Assembly: GCA_050116035.1 (NCBI GenBank)
Contig: JASFPJ010000127.1
Coordinates: 1-8,580, forward strand
Direction of reading: 5' to 3'
Length of the DNA stretch: 8,580 bases
Origin: SOIA01 sp050116035
GTDB lineage: Bacteria > Acidobacteriota > Aminicenantia > Aminicenantales > Aminicenantaceae
A model generated the notes under the pieces. That model was not told the DNA's origin, searched no databases, and saw only the letters and a program-made list of their open reading frames with translations. The position numbers and the translations under genes are program-made. The first letter of the stretch is position 1. Each line of letters starts with the position of its first letter. Below are positions 1 to 6,652 of the stretch, one piece after another.

Positions 1-799
1 CATACGCGGCCTTGATTCCCATGAGATTGTCCTCGTAGACTTCAAAGGGCCCGATCACGATTTCCACCACATTATCCTGGAGGTCGATCCACAGACAGTC
101 GCTCTCGTAGTAATTATTTCCCAGCAGGTCTTCGGCTCTCTGGTCGAGATACTTTTTAAGTGATGGGTTGGATGTGATATCCGCGGCTTCCATCAAGTAG
201 CGGGCCGCCGGCTCCAGGTCGTCCATGTACTCTTCGTTGTAGGGAACAGCCACGAGCTCCGTACCCTTCCTCTTGATGACTGTGTAGGGATTTTCGAAAT
301 TTTTTTTCACTTCCGGATGGGCAGCGATGTATTCCTGGAATTCTTTCTGTGACAGGTCAGGGGGGTAGAATCCGGCGCCGGGCGGCTTGATCGCGGTTCC
401 GATAAAAGCCTTATTCTTGTCCAGGCGGTCGAACGGACCGAAGTTCATGACAAGAAACCGCAGGTAATTCATGTCGGCCCGGTCGGCCGATAACTCGAGC
501 AAGTTTTTCATGAACAGCCCTTCATGGTAGGCCTGTTTCCAGAAAATGTTATCCATGTGTTTGGCCGCCTCGATGAGTTTCCCAAGAACCTGTTTCTGCT
601 CATCGTTCAGGAGCTTCTGGTCGAAAGTGATTATGGTCGGTGAGTATTTGGCCACACGGTTCCTGATATCCGGGACCTTCCTGAGTTGGCTCGTGATGCC
701 CATTTCTTTTTTGCCTTTGCAGCCGTCGAGAAAAGCAAACGCCAAAATCAATAGTATTGCCGCTGAAAAGGTGAATATGTTCCTTTGGCGAAGATTCAT
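1..799 (-). CDS. Exported M49-family (dipeptidyl-peptidase III-like) peptidase, N-terminal part, truncated by window edge
   Basis: The reading frame is open from an ATG at 799 down to the window edge, giving 266 visible residues. The start is set by a perfect AGGAGG at 805-810, five bases upstream. Residues 8-24 are a hydrophobic signal segment followed by L24-D25-G26-C27. This resembles a lipobox, although Asp at -2 is unusual, so a lipoprotein is likely but not certain. The remainder resembles bacterial M49 (DPP III-type) zinc peptidases: a helical stretch with HMDNIFWKQAY near 81-91, FGPFDRLD at 120-127, and DCLWIDL then VIGPFEVYEDNLMG-(I)K near 234-263. These proteins usually run to about 550 residues or more. 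The catalytic HExxGH-type zinc site would lie beyond position 1, so activity cannot be judged here. In the family the enzymes remove dipeptides from short peptides. A cell-surface or periplasmic role is inferred from the signal segment. The gene is divergent from the ABC permease at 1085. Confidence 0.8.
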   Translation of the reverse strand, partial: MNLRQRNIFTFSAAILLILAFAFLDGCKGKKEMGITSQLRKVPDIRNRVAKYSPTIITFDQKLLNDEQKQVLGKLIEAAKHMDNIFWKQAYHEGLFMKNLLELSADRADMNYLRFLVMNFGPFDRLDKNKAFIGTAIKPPGAGFYPPDLSQKEFQEYIAAHPEVKKNFENPYTVIKRKGTELVAVPYNEEYMDDLEPAARYLMEAADITSNPSLKKYLDQRAEDLLGNNYYESDCLWIDLQDNVVEIVIGPFEVYEDNLMGIKAAY

Positions 800-804
800 T
801 CTTT

Positions 805-810
805 CCTCCT
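805..810 (-). promoter_or_regulatory. Shine-Dalgarno site of the M49 peptidase gene
   Basis: On the minus strand AGGAGG is followed by five bases (AAAGA) and the ATG at 799. This perfect site fixes the start, which matters because the gene runs out of the window. Confidence 0.8.
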
Positions 811-847
811 TACTTGGAGTTATAAAGTTTAGTGAAAACGCCATAAT

Positions 848-875
848 TTATTACCCCAGGTTAGTAAATCAGCAA
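848..875 (-). promoter_or_regulatory. Candidate sigma70-like promoter for the M49 peptidase gene
   Basis: Read on the minus strand, TTGCTG (870-875) and TAATAA (848-853) are 16 bases apart. Both fit the housekeeping consensus moderately. Transcription would begin near 841, giving a leader of about 40 bases. The surrounding DNA is AT-rich, so a chance match is possible. Confidence 0.35.
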
Positions 876-988
876 TCGTACTATGAATTTTATGAAAAAA
901 TGCTGAAAAAATCGAGTCAAATTCATTTATTTCGGTCGTTCTATCTATTTTGTTTGTACAGATTCCGGCGGCCGTCTTGCCGGCTCTC

Positions 989-1004
989 GCCAATATTAAT
1001 TGGC
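989..1004. promoter_or_regulatory. Palindrome in the divergent intergenic region, possible operator
   Basis: GCCAAT-ATTA-ATTGGC has perfect 6-bp arms around a 4-bp centre. It lies about 80 bp upstream of the permease ATG, between two divergently read genes, where a dimeric regulator could act. No regulator gene is in the window and I do not recognise the motif as a known operator. Confidence 0.3.
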
Positions 1005-1073
1005 TGCCAACCATTCCCTTTCCCTCTACGTCTATATATTCTAAGACCTGATGGTCGAATACACCTTAAAACC

Positions 1074-1079
1074 GGAGGG
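1074..1079 (+). promoter_or_regulatory. Shine-Dalgarno site of the ABC permease gene
   Basis: GGAGGG lies five bases upstream of the ATG at 1085, supporting that start. A possible -10 (TATATT, 1035-1040) lies upstream but has no good -35 partner. Confidence 0.75.
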
Positions 1080-1084
1080 ACTCT

Positions 1085-3457
1085 ATGTTTAAAAACTACC
1101 TGAAAACCGCTATTCGCAACCTGACCCGTCACAAAGGATATTCGCTGATAAACATTGCAGGCTTCGCCATCGGGATTGCCTGCTGCATACTCATCCTCCT
1201 CTGGGTCCAGGACGAACTGAGCTTCGACCGGTTCCATGAAAACCTGGACAACCTCTACCGGGTGGTCGAGGAGCAGCATTACTCCGACGGGACCATTTTC
1301 TCGATTGCCCGGACTCCTTATCCCGTGGGTCCGGCACTCGTGGCAGACTATCCGGAAATCATGAAATTCACACGATTTACGCCTTATGGGAGAACCTTGC
1401 TCGAGTCCGGAGACAAGAGCTTTTATGAAAGAAGTTTTGCCTTTGCCGATCCTTCCATGCTGGAAATGTTTTCTTTCCCTCTCTTGAAGGGTGACGCCGA
1501 CACAGCCTTATCAGAGACGAATGCAGTGTTGATATCTGAAGATATGGCAAAAAAGTACTTTGGAGACGAAGACCCGGTCGGCAGAGTAATAACGATGGAC
1601 AACTCCGTTGATTTTCAGGTGTCCGGTGTATTCGAAAATATCCCCCCTAATTCCCATCTCCAGTTCGATTTCCTGGGTCAGTTCGATACCTTCGTGAGAC
1701 TCTCCGGTTGGGGAGAGAGTTGGGGAAGCAATAATTTTTACACCTATGTGCAGCTGACTGAAAACACGCATTACCAGAATGTCACACCGAAGATCTACGA
1801 GTATATAAAAAGGATTTACCCGGAGTCCGGCACCAAATTTCTTCTCCAGCCGGTCAAAGATATTCATCTTCGCTCGGATTTTGCCATCGACCTCGGTGGC
1901 AAAAGCGAGAACAGGATCAAGTATGTCTATATGTTCTCTCTGATCGCTGTCTTTGTCCTGATAATTGCCTGCATGAACTTCATGAATCTGACGACCGCGC
2001 GCGCCAGCCGCCGTTCTTTGGAGATAGGGATGAGAAAAGTCGTGGGGGCCAAACGTGCCAATCTTATCCGGCAGTTTTTGGGCGAATCTGTCCTCATTTC
2101 CTTCCTCTCCCTCCTTATTGCAGTGGGACTGGTGTTGTTAGTTCTCCCCGCATTCAACAACATTTCGGGAAAAGAGCTGAGTTTGGCCGCCTTCAATATC
2201 GGTCTGCTGGCAGCCGGTTTGATCGGAATAGCTCTTGTCACAGGAATTCTGGCGGGCTCGTATCCGGCTTTTCTTCTTTCCGCGATCCGGCCTGTCAGGG
2301 TTTTTAAGGGCTCCTTGAGATTGGGATCACAAAATTCCGCCTTCAGGAAAATTCTTGTCACCTGCCAATTTTCTCTCTCGATCGGTCTTATCATCGGCAC
2401 TTTTGTGGTCTATCGACAGCTCGACTTCATGCAAAAAAAGAATCTGGGCTACAACCAGGAGCACATTGTTTATTTTGCAGAGAGAGGGGCTTTCTGGAAG
2501 AGCTACGATGCTTTCAAGATGGAACTTCAGCGAAATCCCAATGTAGTCGGCATCACGGCGGCGTCTTCAATCCCCACCCACACAGTCACATCGACCTCCG
2601 GTGTGGATTGGGAAGGGAAGGATCCTGAATTCAATGTGCTGTTTACCCAGTTCAACGTGGATTATGACTATTTCGAAACACTAGAGATAGACATGGCACA
2701 AGGAAGATCTTTTTCGAAAGATTTCCCCACGGATGCCGCCGACGCCTTTATACTCAATGAGACCGGTGCCCGGTTGACAGGGATGAAAGACCCGATAGGA
2801 AAAAAGTTCACGTTGTGGAACAGATCCGGACCGATCATCGGTGTGGTCAAAGACTATCACTTCAAGTCCCTCCATGCCAAGATCGAGCCGCTGGTTTTGC
2901 GGATGTTTCATAAGAGTTGGAACAGGTATGTCATCATGCGCATCAGATCGGAAAAAATCACAGAGACCTTGAAGTCCGTCGAAGATGCTTACAAAAAATT
3001 TCATCCTGGATATCCCTTCGAATTTCAGTTCCTGGATGAGGCATTGAATGCCCTGTACTCCAGCGAGAAGCGGACAGGAACTGTTTTCCAATACTTCATG
3101 TTTCTGGCCATTTTCATCTCCTGTCTGGGGCTTTTTGGACTGGCCTCGTTCATGGCAGACCTTCGCACAAAAGAGATCGGCATCAGAAAAGTGCTCGGCG
3201 CTTCGATATCGGGCATCTTTTTGATGTTGTTGAAGGAATTCGTTAAATGGGTACTTCTGGCCAGTGCGATTTCCTGGCCTCTGGCTTATTATGCGATGGA
3301 CCGCTGGCTGAAAAATTTTGCCTACCGAACAGATATTGCGCTCTGGATCTTCCTGATTTCCGGAATTCTGGGACTGGCCGCAGCTTTTGCCACCGTGAGC
3401 TACCAATCGCTCAAGGCCTCGGTCGCCAATCCGGTCGATTCCCTTCGGTATGAATAA
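1085..3457 (+). CDS. MacB/FtsX-type ABC transporter permease, 8 predicted membrane helices
   Basis: This 790-residue inner-membrane protein has the duplicated architecture of large FtsX/MacB-type permeases. Residues 1-60 carry the typical start: the NYLKTAIRNL(T)RHKGYS stretch, a first helix at about 20-41, then QDELSFDRFHEN and LYRV. A large periplasmic MacB_PCD-like domain spans about 42-280. An FtsX helix bundle follows (about 281-303, 334-357, 371-396), with the coupling-type motif EIGMRKVVGAKR at 313-324. The second half repeats this: a helix at 424-443, a second periplasmic domain at about 444-666, helices at 667-690, 717-738 and 752-774, and the matching motif EIGIRKVLGA at 697-706. 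It ends with NPVDSLRYE, usual for the group. Such permeases work with a separate LolD/MacB-type ATPase to drive envelope processes (lipoprotein, peptide or drug export, mechanotransmission) rather than forming a channel. No ATPase gene adjoins it, so the partner and substrate are unknown. The gene looks intact. Confidence 0.93.
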   Translation: MFKNYLKTAIRNLTRHKGYSLINIAGFAIGIACCILILLWVQDELSFDRFHENLDNLYRVVEEQHYSDGTIFSIARTPYPVGPALVADYPEIMKFTRFTPYGRTLLESGDKSFYERSFAFADPSMLEMFSFPLLKGDADTALSETNAVLISEDMAKKYFGDEDPVGRVITMDNSVDFQVSGVFENIPPNSHLQFDFLGQFDTFVRLSGWGESWGSNNFYTYVQLTENTHYQNVTPKIYEYIKRIYPESGTKFLLQPVKDIHLRSDFAIDLGGKSENRIKYVYMFSLIAVFVLIIACMNFMNLTTARASRRSLEIGMRKVVGAKRANLIRQFLGESVLISFLSLLIAVGLVLLVLPAFNNISGKELSLAAFNIGLLAAGLIGIALVTGILAGSYPAFLLSAIRPVRVFKGSLRLGSQNSAFRKILVTCQFSLSIGLIIGTFVVYRQLDFMQKKNLGYNQEHIVYFAERGAFWKSYDAFKMELQRNPNVVGITAASSIPTHTVTSTSGVDWEGKDPEFNVLFTQFNVDYDYFETLEIDMAQGRSFSKDFPTDAADAFILNETGARLTGMKDPIGKKFTLWNRSGPIIGVVKDYHFKSLHAKIEPLVLRMFHKSWNRYVIMRIRSEKITETLKSVEDAYKKFHPGYPFEFQFLDEALNALYSSEKRTGTVFQYFMFLAIFISCLGLFGLASFMADLRTKEIGIRKVLGASISGIFLMLLKEFVKWVLLASAISWPLAYYAMDRWLKNFAYRTDIALWIFLISGILGLAAAFATVSYQSLKASVANPVDSLRYE

Positions 3458-3514
3458 TCGATAAGAGAGCGGTATCTAACAGTGTCATTCGTCTCAGAAT
3501 CATTTTGGACGCCA

Positions 3515-3568
3515 TTAGATCAAAATCTTGATTCCGATGAGAAGAAAGGCCACAGACACAATCCTTAT
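3515..3568 (-). other. In-frame hydrophobic tail beyond the DUF2177 stop codon
   Basis: After the TAA at 3569-3571 the same minus-strand frame continues for 17 sense codons before the next TAA at 3515-3517. It encodes IRIVSVAFLLIGIKILI, which is strongly hydrophobic and could span a membrane. Relatives of the DUF2177 protein normally end about where this one does, so the tail is probably untranslated. It could be the remnant of another membrane gene, or a C-terminal extension cut off by a nonsense change. Confidence 0.3.
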
Positions 3569-3982
3569 TTACAGCTTGAGAAGAGCGCGACCGAGAAGAG
3601 TGCTGACGTAGGACACAATACCGCCTAGGACTGTACCCCATATGAGGTCAACGACAGTGACAACGAGCGGCCAATCCTTGATAGTGGCCAGGTTGGTCAA
3701 GTCATAAGTGGCGTAGCTGATGAGACCGAGAAGGGCTCCAAAAAACAGTGCATTGAGCGGTACACCCTCGACAAGAGCCGGACGGATGGCAAAGACCAGC
3801 AGGCCGACGATAAACAGAAGGTAGAAGAGCATGGCCGCGATCCAGTTCACCTTGGGACTCATCAGGTACCCGAGATGGCGGCGGTAGAATCCCTTGGCCA
3901 CCACACCCAGCCAGATCATGTCTATCACAAAAAAAACAGCCAGGGTTATGATGTAAAGAAGAATCATCTGCTTGAATGTCAT
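3569..3982 (-). CDS. DUF2177 family four-helix inner-membrane protein
   Basis: This 137-residue integral membrane protein has four predicted helices, at about 5-27, 47-68, 76-94 and 107-129. Family hallmarks are the first-helix motif FFVIDMIWLGVVAKGFY, then LGYLMSPKVNW, the central SYATYDLTNLATIKDWPL stretch, and VVDLIWGT in the last helix. These match the small DUF2177 proteins of proteobacteria and other phyla, and the length is typical. The biochemical function is unknown. The conserved acidic and aromatic residues inside the helices (D21, W24, D98, D116) suggest a structured intramembrane site, but this is inference. The start is fixed by AGGAGG four bases upstream. The gene reads toward the ABC permease, with about 110 bp between the two stop codons, so it is transcribed separately, most likely from the promoter at 4003-4030. 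Confidence 0.9.
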   Translation of the reverse strand: MTFKQMILLYIITLAVFFVIDMIWLGVVAKGFYRRHLGYLMSPKVNWIAAMLFYLLFIVGLLVFAIRPALVEGVPLNALFFGALLGLISYATYDLTNLATIKDWPLVVTVVDLIWGTVLGGIVSYVSTLLGRALLKL

Positions 3983-3986
3983 TATT

Positions 3987-3992
3987 CCTCCT
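3987..3992 (-). promoter_or_regulatory. Shine-Dalgarno site of the DUF2177 gene
   Basis: AGGAGG on the minus strand is followed by AATA and the ATG at 3982. The four-base spacing is short but acceptable for such a strong site. Confidence 0.75.
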
Positions 3993-4002
3993 TGATTGCG
4001 CT

Positions 4003-4030
4003 ATTATAGCATGATTCTTCAGACTGTAAA
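4003..4030 (-). promoter_or_regulatory. sigma70-like promoter for the DUF2177 gene
   Basis: Read on the minus strand, TTTACA (4025-4030) and a perfect TATAAT (4003-4008) are 16 bases apart. Transcription would start near 3996, leaving a leader of only about 14 bases that begins just before the Shine-Dalgarno site. This is one of the best promoter matches in the window. Confidence 0.6.
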
Positions 4031-4122
4031 GAACCCAGCGTTTCAGCCTTTCCCTATCCCGGCATAGGACCTGTTGTCCGGAAGGACTGCGCGCCCATTC
4101 CTATCCTTCTAGGCAAGCCGGT

Positions 4123-4155
4123 CTCTCCAAAGAGAGTCTGAGTGGGCTTTCAGAC
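4123..4155. repeat. Two abutting short hairpins
   Basis: CTCTC (4123-4127) pairs with GAGAG (4132-4136) across a 4-base loop. GTCTGA (4136-4141) pairs with TCAGAC (4150-4155) across an 8-base loop. The two stems share one base at 4136, so they could not both form fully. No U-tract follows on the plus strand, so a standard terminator is unlikely. Confidence 0.35.
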
Positions 4156-4257
4156 AGATTAAGGATTTCTATCCATAAGTTTTATGAAGAGGGGGGCCAG
4201 ACCGTCCTGAGAACAATATTTAGAAATTTGAGGTCGAACCAAGCTTTGTAAATAGCG

Positions 4258-4306
4258 CTCAATTAATTACTATACGCCGTTTTCATTTTTCCTGAGATTA
4301 ATTGAG
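4258..4306. repeat. Spaced perfect 10-bp inverted repeat
   Basis: CTCAATTAAT (4258-4267) and its exact reverse complement ATTAATTGAG (4297-4306) are separated by 29 bases. The repeat ends about 40 bp before the transposase relic. It could be a terminal repeat of a small decayed element, a two-site operator, or chance in AT-rich DNA. Confidence 0.45.
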
Positions 4307-4345
4307 GATGTCATGAAATATATACATTTAACAACATTCATTTAG

Positions 4346-4512
4346 ATAATGCAGGATGTTGTTGAGAAGTATCTGGACTGCAGCAATCCGATGTGCGGGT
4401 TTGCCCGTATCCGGTGTCCCGACTGTGGAGATGAGCGGCTCCCGATGTTTTCCTGCAAGCCACGAGGATTTTGTCCCTCCTGCCATGCCAAACGCCGGGA
4501 GGAATGGGGAGT
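4346..4512 (+). pseudogene. Relic of an IS91-family transposase: zinc-ribbon region only
   Basis: An ATG-led frame runs from 4349 to 4612 (87 residues). Only its first 54 residues or so resemble a known protein. They match the N-terminal zinc-binding domain of IS91-family (Y1/HUH-type) transposases: QDVVEKYLDC at 2-11, GFARIRCPDCGDERL at 17-31, FSCKPRGFCPSCHAKRREEWG at 34-54. The metal-binding pairs C23-x2-C26 and C42-x2-C45 are intact, with C36 between. A full-length protein has roughly 300-400 residues, with about 40 residues before this block and a catalytic tyrosine domain after it. Here a TAG (4343-4345) stands just upstream and the similarity stops at about 4510, after which the frame is unrelated and ends at 4612. 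There is no Shine-Dalgarno site. It is a fragment broken at both ends and certainly not an active transposase. Confidence 0.85.
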
Positions 4513-4937
4513 AATTCTGAGGACCTCTATAGTTGTTTTTTTCCATTCGAGGGCCGAGTCTATCATTATCCAATTGGTTTGGAGGTTTTGGCAAAATTGC
4601 GATAATTTTTGAGTCGTTGATATCGTCGTTTTAGGTGTGATAATCTTATTTCACTTGATAAGTGGGTGGAAAATGGGGAAAATCGTGAGGGATTTGGGCC
4701 AAGGTAAAAAAGGAAATTCCTATATTTTTCAGTATTATATGAATGTAGGTGTTTTTGAAGTACTTTCGGGTAAAATAAGGCAAGAATGAATAAAACGTTC
4801 AGATCAACGGCCAAAGTTGAGCCAATGTCAAAATTATTAAATAGGTACATCCAATACAAAAAAAGCCAGTTCATGGTTGATGATATTATTTGTTCTAAGA
4901 AAATATTCAAAACATTAACTTAGGGAGACTTTATAAA
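4513..4937. other. AT-rich gene-free stretch
   Basis: I see no supportable gene on either strand. A 114-codon minus frame (4566-4910) begins with TTG, lacks a Shine-Dalgarno site and looks like AT-rich chance coding. A weak hairpin (CTTAT/ATAAG near 4647-4664) is present. This stretch must contain the promoter of the aminotransferase gene, but no pair of hexamers with good spacing stands out. Confidence 0.5.
4922..4927 (+). promoter_or_regulatory. Shine-Dalgarno site of the aminotransferase gene
   Basis: AGGGAG is ten bases upstream of the ATG at 4938. The spacing is at the long end of the normal range, but no better site and start pair exists nearby. Confidence 0.55.
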
Positions 4938-6080
4938 ATGAATGAATTTCAACCCTTTGAACATGAAGTGATGGCATCACAGAATGAAAAGGAGGTGGAT
5001 TATAATCTATCTGAGAGTGGTGTTCACCCTCTTCAGCTGAGAGAACTGCTGACTGATAGTCCTGAGTATATTGAAACCTTGCTGGCAACGGAAATAGACT
5101 ACGCCCACGCCAACGGTAATCCAAAACTCAGAGAAAACATCGCTGCTCTTTACTCCGGTTGCACCCCGGGCAATGTCCTTGTTACCGTTGGCGCTATTGA
5201 GGCCAATTACAACTCGATCCATACCTTGCTCCAACCCGGAGATGAAATAGCTATCATGCTGCCCAACTATATGCAAATCTGGGGAATTGCTAAAAACCAT
5301 GGCCTGAAAATGAACATCTTTCATCTTAGCGAAGATAATGGCTGGCAGGTTAATTTGGATGAACTAAAACAGGCGGTCACACCCAAAACGAAGCTGATAG
5401 CCGTCTGCAATCCCAATAATCCCACAGGCCATATTCTTACACATGAAGAGATGAATGCTATCATTAATGCAGCAGAAGGAGTGGGCGCCTGGATCCTGGC
5501 CGATGAAGTTTACACGGGTGCTGAGCGAATTAATGATGAAGAGACTCCTTCCTTTTATGGCCGATATGATAAAGTCTTGGCTGTAGGTAGCATGAGCAAA
5601 GCTTACGGGTTACCGGGACTTCGCGTTGGCTGGGCTGTCGGGCCCACAGATACCATCGAAAAAATCTGGAGAAGACACGAATACACTACCCTCAGCACTT
5701 CAATTTTTTCAAATGAACTGGCAGCATTGGCCCTTTCAGTTAATGTACGCCCTCGCATCATTCAGCGGACCCGCAATTACATACGTAAAGGATTCCCCCT
5801 ATTGCAACAATGGATTGACCATCAGAAGGATACCTTCCGGCTGGTGCCACCTCAGGCTGCAGCTATCGCCTTCGTGCGCTATCAATTAGACGTAAACTCT
5901 ACCGAACTGGCCAATAAATTAATCCAAGAAAAGAGTGTGTTGATTGTCCCTGGTGATCATTTCGGTATGGACAAGTTTATTAGAATTAGCTACGGGCTGC
6001 CTCAGAATTACCTGACAGAAGGTCTAAAGCGAATTCAACAAATAGTTTCGGAGATTAGGGATAAACATGGCAAAATGTGA
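4938..6080 (+). CDS. Fold-type I PLP-dependent aminotransferase (class I/II)
   Basis: This 380-residue cytoplasmic enzyme is of usual length for the class I/II aminotransferase family. All cofactor residues are present: GAIEAN at 85-90 in the phosphate-binding loop region, NPNNPTG at 158-164 with N161, ADEVY at 188-192 with D189 (pyridine nitrogen) and Y192, SMSKAYGLPGLRVGW at 218-232 with Schiff-base lysine K221 and phosphate-binding R229, and FIRISYG at 347-353 with R349, expected to bind the substrate carboxylate. The N-terminus has DYNLSESGVHPL at 21-32, a pattern I associate with a less studied subgroup distantly like capreomycidine-synthase-type enzymes. The amino donor and product cannot be assigned. 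AGGGAG at 4922-4927 lies ten bases before the ATG, slightly far. The alternative ATG at residue 12 would remove the FQPFEHE segment, which looks conserved. It is preceded by a long gene-free stretch and so appears to start its own transcript. Confidence 0.9.
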   Translation: MNEFQPFEHEVMASQNEKEVDYNLSESGVHPLQLRELLTDSPEYIETLLATEIDYAHANGNPKLRENIAALYSGCTPGNVLVTVGAIEANYNSIHTLLQPGDEIAIMLPNYMQIWGIAKNHGLKMNIFHLSEDNGWQVNLDELKQAVTPKTKLIAVCNPNNPTGHILTHEEMNAIINAAEGVGAWILADEVYTGAERINDEETPSFYGRYDKVLAVGSMSKAYGLPGLRVGWAVGPTDTIEKIWRRHEYTTLSTSIFSNELAALALSVNVRPRIIQRTRNYIRKGFPLLQQWIDHQKDTFRLVPPQAAAIAFVRYQLDVNSTELANKLIQEKSVLIVPGDHFGMDKFIRISYGLPQNYLTEGLKRIQQIVSEIRDKHGKM

Positions 6081-6134
6081 AGCGAGGAAACAGGGGATAG
6101 ATGATAAATAATTTTTACATTGGATAAGGAGAAA

Positions 6135-6200
6135 ATGCCGAATTTTCCTTGGGTACACTTTTTTCAAAACACCAAGTCGCATAGAAAAATGTTCAAATAA
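6135..6200 (+). CDS. Possible 21-residue small ORF
   Basis: An ATG at 6135 is preceded by AAGGAG with three bases between, and the frame stops with TAA at 6198-6200. The product begins MPNFPWVHFF and is basic towards its end (KSHRKMFK). It lies between the aminotransferase and the small membrane protein, on the same strand. I recognise no family. The AT-rich context and short length make chance quite possible. Confidence 0.2.
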   Translation: MPNFPWVHFFQNTKSHRKMFK

Positions 6201-6210
6201 AAGCTGCGAG

Positions 6211-6239
6211 TTGACGGATAGAACTCTGATTTTTATCCT
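6211..6239 (+). promoter_or_regulatory. Candidate sigma70-like promoter for the small membrane protein gene
   Basis: TTGACG (6211-6216) and TATCCT (6234-6239) are 17 bases apart, the ideal spacing. The -35 matches five of six consensus bases and the -10 four of six. Transcription would start near 6246, about 29 bases before the ATG at 6275. Confidence 0.45.
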
Positions 6240-6274
6240 ATAAACAGGGACCAGTTTTATGGAGGATGGATCAA

Positions 6275-6652
6275 ATGCCAAAAAATCCGGTTTGTATTAA
6301 GGTTCTTCTGTGGATCGGCATGGCCTTATTTCTGCTTTGCTTTATAGGCTCCACCCTTGCTCCGGAACATGTACTTCCTGCCCTGGGTTTATCTGAGCAT
6401 GACGGGTTCATTATACGTTTATATGGAATTTTCCAGCTGAGCTGGGCTCTTCTGTTCTTTTTTGCGCTGAAGGATGTCGAAAAAAATCTGGCGATCATCA
6501 ACAGTGCAATCATAACGGGGGCCTTGGTGGTCGTTTTTTACGTGATTTACCAGTTGGCCGTAATCAAGTCAGGCTGGCATCTCTTGATTAATGCAGCTTT
6601 TGTGCTTTTTTACACCGTGCTGCTTTTCCTCTGTAAGCCAAAACCCGCATGA
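6275..6652 (+). CDS. Small four-helix membrane protein of unknown function
   Basis: This is a 125-residue protein with four predicted membrane helices at about 9-29, 45-65, 73-94 and 100-120. The loops are short, and a charged pair of segments (KDVEKN, 66-71) lies between helices two and three. I chose the ATG at 6275. An in-frame ATG at 6266 directly abuts GGAGG (6261-6265) and could not be served by it, whereas 6275 lies nine bases after it. The first loop (LAPEHVLPALGLSEHDGF, 28-45) and the RLYGIFQLSWALLFF helix resemble many small uncharacterised membrane proteins of the DUF4345/BphX-like style, but I cannot place it in a named family. There are no obvious catalytic motifs. It stands about 195 bp after the aminotransferase and about 315 bp before the deaminase, so a shared operon is doubtful. 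Confidence 0.75.
   Translation: MPKNPVCIKVLLWIGMALFLLCFIGSTLAPEHVLPALGLSEHDGFIIRLYGIFQLSWALLFFFALKDVEKNLAIINSAIITGALVVVFYVIYQLAVIKSGWHLLINAAFVLFYTVLLFLCKPKPA

Larger units (their letters stand above)
4009..4345. other. Gene-free spacer with several small stem-loops
   Basis: No plausible coding region is seen on either strand. The stretch from about 4040 to 4160 is less AT-rich than what follows and holds a run of short inverted repeats: CCTAT/ATAGG, GGAC/GTCC, CTCTC/GAGAG and GTCTGA/TCAGAC. From about 4215 the DNA becomes AT-rich and carries a spaced 10-bp inverted repeat (annotated separately). It may be decayed mobile DNA upstream of the transposase relic. Confidence 0.4.

Noticed and set aside
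546..1103. 185-codon plus-strand open frame
   Set aside because: Its first half is antisense to the M49 peptidase frame, which has a signal sequence, a perfect Shine-Dalgarno site and family motifs. The rest crosses the intergenic region and has no recognisable content.
4236..4243. GAAC-CAAG, both known IS91 target tetranucleotides, upstream of the transposase relic
   Set aside because: In IS91 elements the target motif adjoins the origin end, which lies downstream of the transposase gene. Here it is upstream, and 4-bp motifs are common, so it does not support an insertion boundary.
4566..4910. 114-codon minus-strand frame, partly hydrophobic
   Set aside because: It starts at TTG with no Shine-Dalgarno site, lies in AT-rich DNA and has no family resemblance; it is best explained as chance.
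4989..5000. Near-perfect anti-16S complement (AAGGAGGTGGAT) inside the aminotransferase gene
   Set aside because: No start codon follows at a workable distance in a useful frame. The bases simply encode residues around Lys-Glu-Val-Asp of the aminotransferase.
6266..6274. Earlier ATG for the small membrane protein
   Set aside because: It directly abuts GGAGG with no spacer, so initiation from it is unlikely. The ATG at 6275 has nine-base spacing.
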